Source: Blastopirellula marina (GTDB lineage: Bacteria; Planctomycetota; Planctomycetia; Pirellulales; Pirellulaceae). From it: a DNA stretch of 64,000 nucleotides. Below the pieces are notes generated by a model. It saw nothing but the letters and a program-made list of their open reading frames with translations. It was not told where the DNA came from and did not search any database. This document shows positions 8,612 through 21,054 of the stretch, in pieces. The DNA is taken from the NCBI RefSeq assembly GCF_002967715.1, contig NZ_PUIA01000016.1, positions 744,001 through 808,000 on the forward strand, given 5' to 3'. How positions within the stretch are numbered: position 1 is the stretch's first letter; each line of letters begins with the position of its first letter. The translations under genes were made by a program, and so were the position numbers.

Positions 8612-9478
8612 CTAGCAGGCTTCACGAAGGCCTTCGCTGTCCATGCTTGGGCAAGTCGCGAGAAACTCGAACACCGGCAGCGCATCGACGGTTGGGGCTT
8701 CGCGGAGCTTCAAGTCGAAGCGAACGCCGTTGGTGAGAATCTGGCCCGGCTTGATCTGCACGTCGGGGCCTTCCAGTTGATGAAGCTCGACATGGGGAAT
8801 GCTGGGCAGGGGAGGGCAGAAGCCAACATGCAAATAGACATGTCGCTGTCCGCTGACAAACTTTGCGCGGACCAGGCCGTGAATTTGTTCCTGGCCGGCT
8901 TCGGTTGCCCGAGTGAGTTGTTGGGTGACGCCAGGGGGCAGATCGAATGACTCTTCTTCGATCGGCTCGTCGGCGATGCTTGGACTTTCTTCGAGTTCGA
9001 TTTTCAGCGCCGGCGTAAGTAGCGGTGCGGCGGGCTTGGTTTCCAGGCGACTGAGTAGCTGGTCGATGCGATCGCCAAAAATGGTCGTTACGAACAGAGA
9101 AAGGGTGAGTCCTTCCTGCGTCAAAATGGCAAACCATAGCAGAAACGTAGCGAACTCGGTTGGCGGGGCGAAGGTTACCGCTCGGGCAATCAAGATCGCC
9201 GAGACGAACGGTGCGATGGCGATCACGCCGTGTAGGCGGCCACTCAACTCTTTCGGCGAAGCAGCCAGCCACGCCGCGCGAATCGAAGCACACCAGGCCG
9301 CAGCCAGCAAAGTGATTGCCAGCGATGTTCCGGCAGAGATAGGTGCGAACTCACTTATCGAGAGACGCAAGCCGCAGGCAATCACCGCCGCGGTCGCTAG
9401 CAGCGCGGTTCCTCCGGTTGCCAGAGAGAGGCAAATTCCACGGAGTTCGGGCGAAATTGAGGGGCTTTGGCGATCCAT
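8612..9478 (-). CDS. Membrane protein with C-terminal soluble domain
   Basis: 288 residues from the ATG at 9478, which has AGGA nine bases upstream. The in-frame extension runs back through the metK terminator and the metK 3' end and is rejected. Four hydrophobic segments occupy about residues 10-125. The C-terminal half is soluble, beginning with an acidic linker rich in E and P (LEESPSIADEPIEEESFDLPPG), then a beta-rich stretch that reads like a compact domain (RHVYLHVGFCPPLPSIPHVE). No family is recognised. The linker and domain would face the cytoplasm or periplasm depending on topology. It lies downstream of metK behind a good terminator, so it probably has its own promoter. Confidence 0.65.
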   Translation of the reverse strand: MDRQSPSISPELRGICLSLATGGTALLATAAVIACGLRLSISEFAPISAGTSLAITLLAAAWCASIRAAWLAASPKELSGRLHGVIAIAPFVSAILIARAVTFAPPTEFATFLLWFAILTQEGLTLSLFVTTIFGDRIDQLLSRLETKPAAPLLTPALKIELEESPSIADEPIEEESFDLPPGVTQQLTRATEAGQEQIHGLVRAKFVSGQRHVYLHVGFCPPLPSIPHVELHQLEGPDVQIKPGQILTNGVRFDLKLREAPTVDALPVFEFLATCPSMDSEGLREAC

Positions 9479-9505
9479 GCCAACACATCCTGCATGCGGG
9501 GCGCA

Positions 9506-9544
9506 AACAAAAGGGTTCCTGCCACGAAGTGTGACAGGAACCCT
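9506..9544 (-). terminator. Intrinsic terminator of metK
   Basis: A 10-base-pair perfect stem (AGGGTTCCTG at 9512-9521 pairing with CAGGAACCCT at 9535-9544) with a 13-base loop. On the minus strand it is followed by TTTTGTT. It lies 36 bases after the metK stop. Confidence 0.85.
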
Positions 9545-9579
9545 GAATTCTCGCAATGCGGATATGAGCGGGGGCGAGC

Positions 9580-10755
9580 CTACGCCGAGACCGTCACGCC
9601 GGCCAGCTTGGCCAGTTCTTCCGCTTTGTCGGTCGATTCCCAAGGGAATTCATCACGACCGAAGTGACCGCCTGCCGCGGTAGCGCGGAAGATCGGACGA
9701 CGCAGGTCGAGGTAATTGATGATGCCCCCAGGGCTCAGTGGGAAGACGTCCTTGACGATGTCGGCGATCTTCTCGTCGTCGACCTTGCCGGTGCCGAACG
9801 TGTCGATGTGAACCGAAACAGGATCGGTCACGCCAATCGCGTAGGCCAACTGAACTTCGCAGCGATCGGCCAGGCCGGCGGCAACGATGTTCTTGGCAAC
9901 GTGGCGGCCCATGTAGGCAGCGCTGCGGTCGACCTTGGTCGAGTCCTTGCCGCTGAACGCCCCACCACCGTGACGACCCCAGCCGCCGTAGGTGTCGACG
10001 ATGATCTTGCGGCCAGTCAGACCGCAGTCGCCCATTGGGCCACCGACGACAAACTTGCCGGTTGGGTTGATGTGGAAGATGATATCGTCGTCGACGAATT
10101 CTTCCGGCAGTACCGGCTTGATGACTTCGTTGATGACGAAATTACGAATCGTTTCGTTGTCGACGGTGTCAGCGTGCTGGGTCGAGACAACGACGGTGTG
10201 AATACCGACAGGGCGATCGCCGTCGAACTCGACGGTAACCTGGCTCTTGCTGTCGGGACGCAGCCAATCGACTTCGCCGTTCTGGCGAGCTTCGGTCAAT
10301 CGGTTCAGGATGCGGTGCGACAGAGCGATCGGCAGCGGCATCAGTTCCGGGGTGTGGTTACAGGCGTAGCCAAACATCAAACCCTGGTCGCCAGCACCGA
10401 TTTCCTTCCCCTTGGACGAGTCGTCGTTGACGCCTTGAGCGATGTCAGGGCTTTGACGGTCCAGGGTCACCATGACGGCACACGTATCGGCGTTGAAGCC
10501 CATGCCATCGCTGGTGTAACCGATGTCGCGAATCACCTGGCGAATCACGTCTTGATAGTCGATCGTTGCCTTGGTGGTGATTTCACCAGCGACGATGGCA
10601 ACGCCGGTGGTAACCATCGTTTCGCAAGCAACGCGGCTGTAAGGATCTTGAGCGAGCAGTGCGTCCAAGATGCCGTCCGAAATTTGGTCGGCCATCTTAT
10701 CGGGGTGACCCATGCTGACCGATTCGCTAGTGAACAAATACTTTCCAGAAGCCAC
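9580..10755 (-). CDS. metK: S-adenosylmethionine synthetase
   Basis: 391 residues, the normal length. It makes S-adenosylmethionine from methionine and ATP in the cytoplasm. Diagnostic stretches are [13 protein letters not shown] near the N-terminus (ATP/metal site), [12 protein letters not shown] in the middle, and [19 protein letters not shown], the phosphate-binding loop. The start is taken as the GTG at 10755, which has CAGGAGA eight bases upstream and leaves the normal [14 protein letters not shown]-terminus. An ATG further upstream would add 22 unmatched residues. It stands alone, with its own promoter-like sequence at 10848-10877 and a terminator at 9506. No SAM riboswitch of class I or II is recognisable in the leader. 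Confidence 0.97.
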   Translation of the reverse strand: MASGKYLFTSESVSMGHPDKMADQISDGILDALLAQDPYSRVACETMVTTGVAIVAGEITTKATIDYQDVIRQVIRDIGYTSDGMGFNADTCAVMVTLDRQSPDIAQGVNDDSSKGKEIGAGDQGLMFGYACNHTPELMPLPIALSHRILNRLTEARQNGEVDWLRPDSKSQVTVEFDGDRPVGIHTVVVSTQHADTVDNETIRNFVINEVIKPVLPEEFVDDDIIFHINPTGKFVVGGPMGDCGLTGRKIIVDTYGGWGRHGGGAFSGKDSTKVDRSAAYMGRHVAKNIVAAGLADRCEVQLAYAIGVTDPVSVHIDTFGTGKVDDEKIADIVKDVFPLSPGGIINYLDLRRPIFRATAAGGHFGRDEFPWESTDKAEELAKLAGVTVSA

Positions 10756-10847
10756 CGATAGATTCTCCTGAGATACAGTGCCGCACTGGTGCGCGGGGGA
10801 GGAATGGTTGCACCAACACACGGCCTCAGCCTGTTGGCGAATAGGGC

Positions 10848-10877
10848 ATTATAGAGACAAGAGAAGAAGACGAACAA
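10848..10877 (-). promoter_or_regulatory. Promoter-like sequence of metK
   Basis: On the minus strand: TTGTTC, an 18-base spacer, then a perfect TATAAT. The -10 is about 93 bases from the GTG start. The -35 is a poor match (3 of 6), so the call rests mainly on the -10 and its position. Confidence 0.45.
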
Positions 10878-10981
10878 CCGGGTAAATCAGTCGAAATTGA
10901 CTTTACAGAGCGGAATTCTGCCCCTGCGGGATCAGATTGCCGCAGCACGCAGGGTTACAGTCTGCCTGGGGCCGCGCAAGG

Positions 10982-12304
10982 TCAGGCCGCCGTGCGGAAT
11001 TTAACGATCTTCGGCGGATCTAAAAGAGGCTTCAGGCTTTCGATCGTTCGCCTGGTGGCTCCTTGCTGGGCGAGGACCACTTCTTTGGCCTGCTGGCCTT
11101 GTTGTTCCCGCCAAGTGGTGTCGAGGGAAGCCTTTACGACAAACGCTGCCAAGCTCTCAGCGTCTCGAACAACGGTCAAGGCATCCGCCGCGCGAAGCCG
11201 CTCGACCACATCTTTGAAGTTCCAGGTATTTGGCCCAACGGCAACCGCCGCACCATAGGCCGCTGGTTCGATCATGTTCTGCCCACCACGATTGCCCAGG
11301 CTCCCCCCCACGAACGCGATATCTGCGGTTCCCCACCATGCGGAAAGTTCGCCGACACTATCGATCAGCAAGATGCTGCTGGTACCGCGACTTTCGCTGG
11401 TGAACTGACTGCGACGCTGAAAGGGGACGTTCTGTGATTGAAGGTAGGTTGCTACTTCATCGAAGCGATGCGGATGACGCGGCACGAGCAAGAGCTTCAG
11501 CCCAGGAATCTGCTGCTGAGCGGCTTGGAAGGCTTCGAGAATGATTGGCTCTTCACCATTTTGCGTGCTACCGGCGAGCCAGACGATCTCCTCATCGTTC
11601 AGGCCAGCCAGTTCGCGGAAGGCTTGCGTTTGCGAGTTCTGACGATCTGGCGTGATGCCGTCGAACTTGATCGAACCGGTCACTTGAACTTTGCTGGGAT
11701 CGGCTCCCAGGTCGGTGAAGCGGCGTGCGTACGAATCGTCCTGCGCTCCGATCCAGTCTAGCTGCTGTAGCAGAGGGCCCACCAGGAAGCGAATGCGACT
11801 GTACCCGCGATGGCTCTTCTCGCTCAAGCGACCATTGACCACGGCGATCTTGGCATCGTGGCGATCGGCGAAACGAATCAGGTTCGGCCACAGTTCCAGT
11901 TCGGCCAGCAATACGGCATCAGGCTGGATGTTCCGATAGGCCCGGTCAACGGCCCACGAGAAATCGAGCGGGGCGTAGCTGACTGTGTGCTGGGCGTACT
12001 TGGTCTTTGCCAGTTCGTGGCCAGCCTTGGTGGTGGTGGTGATGTGAAAGGTAATGCCAGGGTAGATCTGCTGAAGCTCGCCGATCAGGGGAGCCAGGAG
12101 ATTCACTTCCCCCACGCTCACGGCGTGCAGCCAGAGATGCTGCGATGTCCCTTCAGGGCGGCAGGCAACGTGCCCCAGGAACTTTTCGGCGAAACCTTCG
12201 CGGTACTTGCCCTTGGTCACGGCAGCCCACAGCAGGTACGGACTGGCAACGATAACCAGCGCCAGGTAGACGAAATTGAGTAGCCAAGTGAGCATGGGAT
12301 CCAT
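10982..12304 (-). CDS. waaA: 3-deoxy-D-manno-octulosonic acid transferase
   Basis: 440 residues, GT30 family. The N-terminal membrane anchor (LLNFVYLALVIVASPYLLW) is followed by GKYREGFAEKFLG, then LWLHAVSVGEVNLLAPLI, the GT30 signature with the catalytic Glu in SVGE. Later motifs include ELELWPNLIRF, NGRLSEKSHRGY, GSTQNGEEPIILEA and NMIEPAAYGAAVAVGPNTWNF. The enzyme adds Kdo to lipid A precursor at the inner face of the cytoplasmic membrane, which implies a diderm LPS-bearing cell. Two near ATGs (12304 and 12295) are possible. Neither has a strong ribosome-binding site. A CCCTGCG/CGCAGGG hairpin without a T tract (10922-10954) follows the stop. Confidence 0.95.
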   Translation of the reverse strand: MDPMLTWLLNFVYLALVIVASPYLLWAAVTKGKYREGFAEKFLGHVACRPEGTSQHLWLHAVSVGEVNLLAPLIGELQQIYPGITFHITTTTKAGHELAKTKYAQHTVSYAPLDFSWAVDRAYRNIQPDAVLLAELELWPNLIRFADRHDAKIAVVNGRLSEKSHRGYSRIRFLVGPLLQQLDWIGAQDDSYARRFTDLGADPSKVQVTGSIKFDGITPDRQNSQTQAFRELAGLNDEEIVWLAGSTQNGEEPIILEAFQAAQQQIPGLKLLLVPRHPHRFDEVATYLQSQNVPFQRRSQFTSESRGTSSILLIDSVGELSAWWGTADIAFVGGSLGNRGGQNMIEPAAYGAAVAVGPNTWNFKDVVERLRAADALTVVRDAESLAAFVVKASLDTTWREQQGQQAKEVVLAQQGATRRTIESLKPLLDPPKIVKFRTAA

Positions 12305-12328
12305 CCCGGTGTGGCGACTTGTCGGCAG

Positions 12329-12358
12329 CTTCCCTCGCGGTTTGCGACACGAGGGAAG
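12329..12358. other. Hairpin between secA and waaA
   Basis: A nine-base perfect stem (CTTCCCTCG at 12329-12337, CGAGGGAAG at 12350-12358) in the 63-base gap after secA. There is no T run on either side. It may be a processing or attenuation site, or a weak terminator. Confidence 0.5.
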
Positions 12359-12367
12359 GCTACGTGA

Positions 12368-16075
<3,708 letters not shown>

Positions 16076-16519
16076 CGCTGAATATCACCTGGGGGTGGGG
16101 GCGTATCGAAAGCACTAGTTGCGGCGAAACAAGACCTTATTTGTAGACACCGCCACAACTTAAGCGTGCGCGCAAACCCTTCCCATATCGTAGATTATAG
16201 GGATTGCTCAAAGGGGTCAACCGCGCTTGAGCACGCACCGATCGTCGGCTCCGCTATCATGGTATTCGATCCCACGACCGTTTCCCTTGCCCAGCTAGCG
16301 TAGATTCCGTGAAGATTCTCGCAATGACCAGGCCTGCACGCTGGATGGGACAAGATTGCGTAGCTTCTAAGTTTACGCCGTTGCCGTACATCCTCTGGTT
16401 AGAAGCATAACGAGGCGAACAGGTTACGCCCAAGTTGCCGGGTTCGGGCCTGCGGGGTTGCATCGACTGCCCCCATTTGCGATTCTCAGACCAGGAAAAA
16501 GAGACCAGAAAGAGGAAGA
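16076..16519. other. Divergent intergenic region secA / MBL hydrolase
   Basis: 444 bases with no recognised gene. It holds the secA promoter candidate (16194-16220). Nothing tRNA-like or riboswitch-like was seen. The short frames across it have no coding character. Confidence 0.5.
16194..16220 (-). promoter_or_regulatory. Promoter-like sequence of secA
   Basis: On the minus strand TTGACC (5 of 6 match) and a perfect TATAAT separated by 15 bases. The spacing is shorter than the usual 16-18, which lowers confidence. It would give a leader of about 110 bases before the secA ATG. Confidence 0.4.
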
Positions 16520-17353
16520 ATGAGCCAGCCCCCCCAGTCTGCACCACCCAAGAAGAATATCGTCACGCGAGACATTCGCGGGCGGCTTCTCTTTTTGGGG
16601 ACAGGTACCTCGATGGGGGTGCCAGTGGTGGGGTGCGGCTGCGATGTCTGTCAAAGCACCAATCCTAAGAACAAGCGAACCCGGTGTAGTGTTATCTTCG
16701 GCCTGCCCGAGGGGAACCTGCTGATCGACACGCCGCCAGACCTGCGAACGCAACTGCTGGCCAATGGGATCGGCATCATTCATGCGGTCGCGTTCACGCA
16801 CAGCCACGCCGATCACCTGTTCGGGCTGGATGACATCCGCCTCTTTCAGTTCTATATCGGTCACGCGGTTCCGATTTACTGCGAGGCGAACGTCGACGCC
16901 AAGATCCGCCGGGTATACGACTATGCGTTCAGCACCGAGGTACAAACGCACGTCGGCTCGCGGCCTGCTCTCGACATGCGTCAGATTGGGCTCGACCCGT
17001 TCGAGGTGCTGGGAGCGAAGGTCACACCGATCCGCCTGCAGCACGGCCCCCGCTTTGAAGTGCTGGGCTTCCGTGTCGGCAACGTCGCTTACTGCACCGA
17101 TGTGAATCACATTCCCGACGAAAGCTGGGCCAGGCTCCAGGGGTTAGACGTGCTGGTTTTGGATGCCCTAAGGCCAGAACCCCACCCGACTCACTTCTCG
17201 ATCGAAGAGGCCGTCGAGGTCGCCCAGAAGGTTGGTGCCAAGCAGACGTACTTCACACACATTGCCTGTAAGATGGAGCACGAACGAACCAACGCCTGGC
17301 TGCCCGATGGAATGGAACTGGCGTACGACGGGCTGGAGTTGCCGCTGACGTAG
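16520..17353 (+). CDS. MBL-fold metallo-hydrolase, PhnP-like
   Basis: 277 residues. The first strand, FLGTGTSMGVPVVGCGCDVCQS, carries the cysteine cluster typical of the PhnP branch of metallo-beta-lactamase-fold phosphodiesterases. The metal-binding HSHADH motif lies at 94-99, followed by GLDDIR and IYCEANVDAKI as in PhnP and LipB-linked relatives. A later CTDVNHIPDES and FTHIACKMEH supply the remaining ligands. PhnP hydrolyses cyclic ribose phosphates in phosphonate breakdown. No phn genes are nearby, so the substrate is unassigned. The ATG has AGAGGAAG just upstream. The stop is 10 bases from the convergent GNAT gene. Confidence 0.88.
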   Translation: MSQPPQSAPPKKNIVTRDIRGRLLFLGTGTSMGVPVVGCGCDVCQSTNPKNKRTRCSVIFGLPEGNLLIDTPPDLRTQLLANGIGIIHAVAFTHSHADHLFGLDDIRLFQFYIGHAVPIYCEANVDAKIRRVYDYAFSTEVQTHVGSRPALDMRQIGLDPFEVLGAKVTPIRLQHGPRFEVLGFRVGNVAYCTDVNHIPDESWARLQGLDVLVLDALRPEPHPTHFSIEEAVEVAQKVGAKQTYFTHIACKMEHERTNAWLPDGMELAYDGLELPLT

Positions 17354-17362
17354 GTGCGCTTG

Positions 17363-17761
17363 TCACTCCCGTGGAATAATCCAGCAAGAGTCATGCTTCT
17401 CCATCCCGATGTGCGGATAGTAGCTGACCGCTTTGGGTGCCGCCAACAGTAACAGGACCGTGTGTTTCCCAGCGGCCAGGTGCGTGCGGGCAATCAGTTC
17501 GCGGCCGATCCCTTGTTTCTGAAACGCTTGGTCAACGGCCAGGTCGGCCAGGTACGTTGCGTGGGCGAAGTCGCTCATGCTGCGGGCAATGCCTACTAAG
17601 CGCCCTTCACTACGAGCCGTGCAAAGAATATCCGCGTTGCGGACCATCTTGGTCAGCTTCTCGCGGTCGTCGACCGGACGACGCTCGGCCAGTTCCGAGC
17701 GAACTAAGACTTCCAGGTATTCATCGACAGAAAGATTTGGCTCGACTTGGTACTCGATCAT
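17363..17761 (-). CDS. GNAT family N-acetyltransferase
   Basis: 132 residues from the ATG at 17761. The ORF extends upstream through a terminator hairpin and that part is rejected. The acetyl-CoA binding motif A is clear: YLADLAVDQAFQKQGIGREL (Q-x-x-G-I-G). Motif B is in the AAPKAVSYYPHIGMEKH stretch. The family transfers acetyl groups to amines of small molecules or proteins. The substrate is unknown. The ribosome-binding site is weak. It is convergent with the MBL gene and sits behind the terminator of the methyltransferase gene. Confidence 0.82.
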   Translation of the reverse strand: MIEYQVEPNLSVDEYLEVLVRSELAERRPVDDREKLTKMVRNADILCTARSEGRLVGIARSMSDFAHATYLADLAVDQAFQKQGIGRELIARTHLAAGKHTVLLLLAAPKAVSYYPHIGMEKHDSCWIIPRE

Positions 17762-17780
17762 CGGCGTCTTGATTAGGGTG

Positions 17781-17827
17781 CTCAAAAATAAAACCGCTGG
17801 CAAGGACACGCGTGCTTGCCAGCGGTT
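17781..17827 (-). terminator. Intrinsic terminator of the mddA-like gene
   Basis: A 13-base-pair stem (AACCGCTGGCAAG at 17792-17804 with its complement at 17815-17827). On the minus strand it is followed by a T-rich run (TTTTATTTTTG). It lies 36 bases downstream of the methyltransferase stop. Confidence 0.88.
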
Positions 17828-17863
17828 CATCATAATCTTTCGCAGAGCAACCTCCCAACAGGG

Positions 17864-18628
17864 TTACGTTGTGACCGATTCGGTAGGTGGTGCCGATGTC
17901 CGATCAGCGAACTTGGGAACGAACATCCCCACGGTGCGTTGATATTCCCGGTACTGCTCTCCGTAGATGTTGACCAGGTCTCGTTCTTCTACGATCGCTG
18001 CCAGGCCCATGTAAACGGTCATGCCGATGGCGAACAACAGGTGCCCAGCGGTCATCGTTGGGGTAACCCAGAACGCAGCCGCCCAGGCAACGTACAGTGG
18101 GTGACGAACCAACGCATATAACAGCGGCGTGCGGAATGGCAGCGGGTGGTATTCCTTGTCTTGGAGGTGCAGCCATGCCTGACGTAGACCGAACAGGTCG
18201 AAGTGATTGATCATCAGGCTCACCGCCGGCACCATCAGAAACCCGATCACGTACAAAGCCCACAGCGTCATCCGCAGGGCCGGCTGTTGGATGTCCCAGA
18301 TCACCACGTCGATCCCTTGCCAGCAGAGCAGAACGATCGCCAGGACGATGTTCGAGGCCCAAATGTACGTGGCTCGCTCGATTGGCACTGGGACAATTTT
18401 TGTCCAGGCCTGCTTAAACGCTGGCCGCGCCATGATCGAATGCTGGGCAGCGAAGAGCAAAACGAGCCCAATATTGATAGCGATCGCCGCCCCCAATGGC
18501 AGACTGGTAGGTGTATCAACGGTCACTGGAACGAAGGCTCCGGCCAGGAACGCGATGAAATAGGTGACAACGGCCAGGAAGCCCAGGTAGGCCGCCACAG
18601 CGTACAGGAAGGATAAAGCTCGGAGCAT
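17864..18628 (-). CDS. mddA: MddA-like methanethiol S-methyltransferase
   Basis: 254 residues with about six membrane segments. It belongs to the NnrU/isoprenylcysteine methyltransferase superfamily. The C-terminal part matches MddA closely: FGLRQAWL, LVRHPLYVAWAAAFWVTPTMTAGHLLFA, and VEERDLVNIYGEQYREYQRTV. MddA uses S-adenosylmethionine to turn methanethiol into dimethyl sulfide at the membrane. NnrU-like and short ICMT-like relatives are the alternative call, but the length and the PTMTAGH segment favour MddA. It is divergent from a TetR regulator with tandem operator-like repeats between them, suggesting control by that regulator. Confidence 0.72.
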   Translation of the reverse strand: MLRALSFLYAVAAYLGFLAVVTYFIAFLAGAFVPVTVDTPTSLPLGAAIAINIGLVLLFAAQHSIMARPAFKQAWTKIVPVPIERATYIWASNIVLAIVLLCWQGIDVVIWDIQQPALRMTLWALYVIGFLMVPAVSLMINHFDLFGLRQAWLHLQDKEYHPLPFRTPLLYALVRHPLYVAWAAAFWVTPTMTAGHLLFAIGMTVYMGLAAIVEERDLVNIYGEQYREYQRTVGMFVPKFADRTSAPPTESVTT

Positions 18629-18734
18629 GATAGGGGGCCTTTCTCAGTGACCTAGGGGGTGTTGTGCTTCTACGAATGGTGCTCGTTGGGCACCGTTACA
18701 ACATTATCGTGTTCAGTCCCCAAGAGTTGCGTTT

Positions 18735-18769
18735 ACTTGTGGTACACTCTGGGTTGACTTGTGGTACAC
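18735..18769. promoter_or_regulatory. Tandem operator-like repeats
   Basis: The 13-base sequence ACTTGTGGTACAC occurs twice in the same orientation at 18735-18747 and 18757-18769. They are 22 bases apart, about two helical turns. Each copy contains an imperfect palindrome (GTGGTACAC). Position between divergent tetR and mddA-like genes makes them likely TetR binding sites. No clear -35/-10 pair could be fixed for either gene. Confidence 0.6.
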
Positions 18770-18803
18770 CTAACAAGTCGGGGAAGCACTTTCGGGGGAC
18801 AAT

Positions 18804-19433
18804 ATGGTCAAAGTACCTACGCGCGAGCGATTGATCGAAGCGGCCAGCAGTCGGTTCTACCGCGATGGATTTCGTAACGTCGGGATCGATCAGATTCTTA
18901 CCGATGTCGGAATCAGTAAGACCGCATTCTATAAGCACTTCGAGTCGAAGGACGACCTGCTTCTGGCCGCCTTGGATGGCAAGGGAGACTGGCTGACCGG
19001 GATATGCAAACAGGTGATCTGGGAGCGGGGCGGAGGGACGCCGGAAGGGCAGTTGCGTTCTGTTTTCGACCTGGTCGAAATGTTTCTCGTGCAAGAAGAT
19101 TTTCATGGATGTTTTTTCGTGCGGGCAGCCATGGAGTTCCCTATGCCCAGCGAACCGGTCTTTCAGGTCGCTGCGCAAAATAAGCACAAGTTCATCGAGT
19201 TCGTCACCGTGCTGGCGAAGAATTGCCAGGTGAAAGCACCGGACGAACTGGCACGCAAGCTTTGCCTGATCATCGAAGGGGCCTATGTCACCAAGCACGT
19301 GACGCAGAATCCGCGCACGATCGACATTGCCAGAGAACTGGCCGACATGGCTATCGACGAGGCCCTGCGTCAGGTTCGCGAGGAAGCCGAAGGTTCATCC
19401 GCCGGGGAAGCTGCTCCACTGTCCGATTCGTAG
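18804..19433 (+). CDS. TetR/AcrR family transcriptional regulator
   Basis: 209 residues. The N-terminal DNA-binding domain is typical: RERLIEAASSRFYRDGFRNVGIDQIL then GISKTAFYKHFESKDDLLLAAL (residues about 7-55). The ligand domain has a ECF/YcdC-like helical pattern with WERGGGTPEGQLRSVFDLVE. The family represses by default and is released by a small ligand. Here the neighbouring MddA-like gene is the obvious target, with repeats at 18735-18769. GGGGGAC lies before the ATG. The last 64 bases overlap the end of the convergent hydrolase gene at 19370. Confidence 0.93.
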   Translation: MVKVPTRERLIEAASSRFYRDGFRNVGIDQILTDVGISKTAFYKHFESKDDLLLAALDGKGDWLTGICKQVIWERGGGTPEGQLRSVFDLVEMFLVQEDFHGCFFVRAAMEFPMPSEPVFQVAAQNKHKFIEFVTVLAKNCQVKAPDELARKLCLIIEGAYVTKHVTQNPRTIDIARELADMAIDEALRQVREEAEGSSAGEAAPLSDS

Positions 19434-20368
19434 ACGGGGCGATCGGGGTTGATAATCGCGTGGGAGGATCGTTGGTCGGCAAAGACCTCCTCCCAGAAGT
19501 TCAAGGCCCGCTGTTCGTACTCTTGCGGCATCACATGCCAACAGTTGGCATGCGCCGCACCACGCACCTTCCAAAAGCGTTTCGGCTCGCCGGCGGCATC
19601 GAAAACCGTTTGCGAGGTATCGACCGGAAAGAGCTGATCCTCCTCGGCATCGATGATATAGATCGGCCGAGGGGCGATGTTCTTCACTGCCGCGTGTGGT
19701 TCGACCAGGCGCAGTTTGGCTTCGAGAGACCAATCCAACAGCGTCTCGATCACGCGTCCGATCAAAAACTTCGGTAGCCGCGTCGTCTTGTTGGCCACGT
19801 GAGCCAGCATGATCGGCATCGATACGAAAGGACTCTCGGCCAGCACACCACGCACCTGCTCGTCTTTCGCGGCGGCCATGATCACGCAGGCCGCCCCCAG
19901 AGAAAGTCCGTGCAAGCCGATCTTGTCGTCGGCGATACCAGGCTGGCTGCGCACCCAGCCGATGGCATGCAGAACGTCGCGCCATTCGAGAAAGCCGAGC
20001 GTCGAGAAACCGCCGTCGCTATCGCCTCGGCCGCGGTTGTCATAGAGAAGCACACTGTACCCAGCCCGGTACAGGTACGACACATGTGGCAGCATTTCGA
20101 TCGAAGGGCCATCGATGCCATGCACGACGATGATGGCCTTATCGCTCGCTCCTTTCCAATAACGCCCGCGAAGGATGGTTTGCTTCTCCCCTTCGAACTC
20201 GACTTTTACGGGATCCGGGATCGAGAAGTTCTTCGGGCGATACGGATCGACCACCTCGCCGGCTTTGTACGTTCCACTAAGCAGTTTCCGGACGAGGACA
20301 CGCAGCCCCAACACCAACCCAATCAGGGCGACTAGCAGTAAGGGAAGCGTAACCCAAATACCGTTCAT
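19370..20368 (-). CDS. Alpha/beta hydrolase, membrane-anchored
   Basis: 332 residues. An N-terminal membrane anchor (LPLLLVALIGLVLGLRVLV) precedes an alpha/beta hydrolase domain with VVHGIDG (oxyanion region), LLYDNRGRGDSDG, the nucleophile elbow GLSLGA near residue 155, DAEEDQLFP (acid) and AAHANCW (His). The pattern is like the BAAT/YitV-type or 'dienelactone hydrolase-like' serine hydrolases. No substrate can be assigned. The start codon overlaps the stop of the permuted NlpC/P60 gene by 4 bases, so the pair is an operon. Its 3' end overlaps tetR by 64 bases on the opposite strand. The tail (PADEPSASSRT) is low complexity and may be an eroded extension. Confidence 0.82.
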   Translation of the reverse strand: MNGIWVTLPLLLVALIGLVLGLRVLVRKLLSGTYKAGEVVDPYRPKNFSIPDPVKVEFEGEKQTILRGRYWKGASDKAIIVVHGIDGPSIEMLPHVSYLYRAGYSVLLYDNRGRGDSDGGFSTLGFLEWRDVLHAIGWVRSQPGIADDKIGLHGLSLGAACVIMAAAKDEQVRGVLAESPFVSMPIMLAHVANKTTRLPKFLIGRVIETLLDWSLEAKLRLVEPHAAVKNIAPRPIYIIDAEEDQLFPVDTSQTVFDAAGEPKRFWKVRGAAHANCWHVMPQEYEQRALNFWEEVFADQRSSHAIINPDRPVYESDSGAASPADEPSASSRT

Positions 20369-21021
20369 GATCCATTGCTGACGTTCTTGACCGGTGCCCG
20401 GCTGCCATCGGTTCGCTGTACCGGTTCAAAGATCTCATCCGACTCGAACAGTTCCTGAGGGGTGATCATCCCCGGCTGCTGCTCGAGCACACCGATTCCG
20501 TCGAACTCTGGCTGAGACTTCAAGCAATAAGCCCCCAGGGCGCTGCATAGCCAGCGGCTGTCGTCTTCGACCAGGGAATCAGCCGCGCGGTTCACTTCGT
20601 CGGAAGTCAGCCAGTTGATGATCCAGCCGAAGAAGTTCTTTTGCAGCGCCAGGTTCGCCGTCGTGTGGAAGTCGAACTCGGTACCCAGTTCGGCTTCGGC
20701 TGTTTCGGCAATACGATCGGCAAGCTCAGGCGTGAGGCCCTTCGGTTTCCGAAAGATGACGTACCGGTCATCCTTTGGCCAATATTCGACACTCAACCTC
20801 GAACGCACGACTCCTTTCGGGTAGGCCGCTTCCACGCACTCATCTTCGCCGGTCACCACGAATACGTGCGAGACCGTCACGTCCGAGATTTGTTTCCACT
20901 GTTCTACCTGGGCGATTCCTTGGGAAAACCAACTACCGGCGTGGTTGAAACCAATCCAACCACGCTCGTAGTCTTCGCCATACGTTGCCGGGGTTGTGTT
21001 GAAAATCTTGATGGGAGCCAT
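20365..21021 (-). CDS. Permuted NlpC/P60 (YiiX-like) protein
   Basis: 218 residues. The order of likely catalytic residues is His (SHVFVV near 50), Glu/Asp (GEDECVEAAYPKGVV), and then Cys far downstream (WLCSALGAYCL near 160). This is the permuted papain-like arrangement of the YiiX/YebB group. These enzymes cleave amide or lipid-amide bonds. No signal peptide is seen, so a cytoplasmic role is likely. It is translated just before the hydrolase, with a 4-base ATGA overlap. The C-terminal quarter (GMITPQELFESDEIFEPV) resembles the tails of phage- or planctomycete-encoded homologues. Assignment is by motif order only. Confidence 0.62.
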   Translation of the reverse strand: MAPIKIFNTTPATYGEDYERGWIGFNHAGSWFSQGIAQVEQWKQISDVTVSHVFVVTGEDECVEAAYPKGVVRSRLSVEYWPKDDRYVIFRKPKGLTPELADRIAETAEAELGTEFDFHTTANLALQKNFFGWIINWLTSDEVNRAADSLVEDDSRWLCSALGAYCLKSQPEFDGIGVLEQQPGMITPQELFESDEIFEPVQRTDGSRAPVKNVSNGS

Positions 21022-21054
21022 GGTCCTATGTTGAAGTAAAAAGTGGTGTGATTG

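Noticed and set aside
10756-10981. SAM riboswitch ahead of metK
   Set aside because: The leader does not show the conserved cores of SAM-I or SAM-II. Only a promoter-like pair and a weak CCCTGCG hairpin are visible.
16257-16547. Minus-strand frame upstream of secA
   Set aside because: Overlaps the MBL gene start, no coding character.
17363-17833. Longer start for the GNAT gene at 17833
   Set aside because: The extra 24 codons are the terminator hairpin of the upstream gene.
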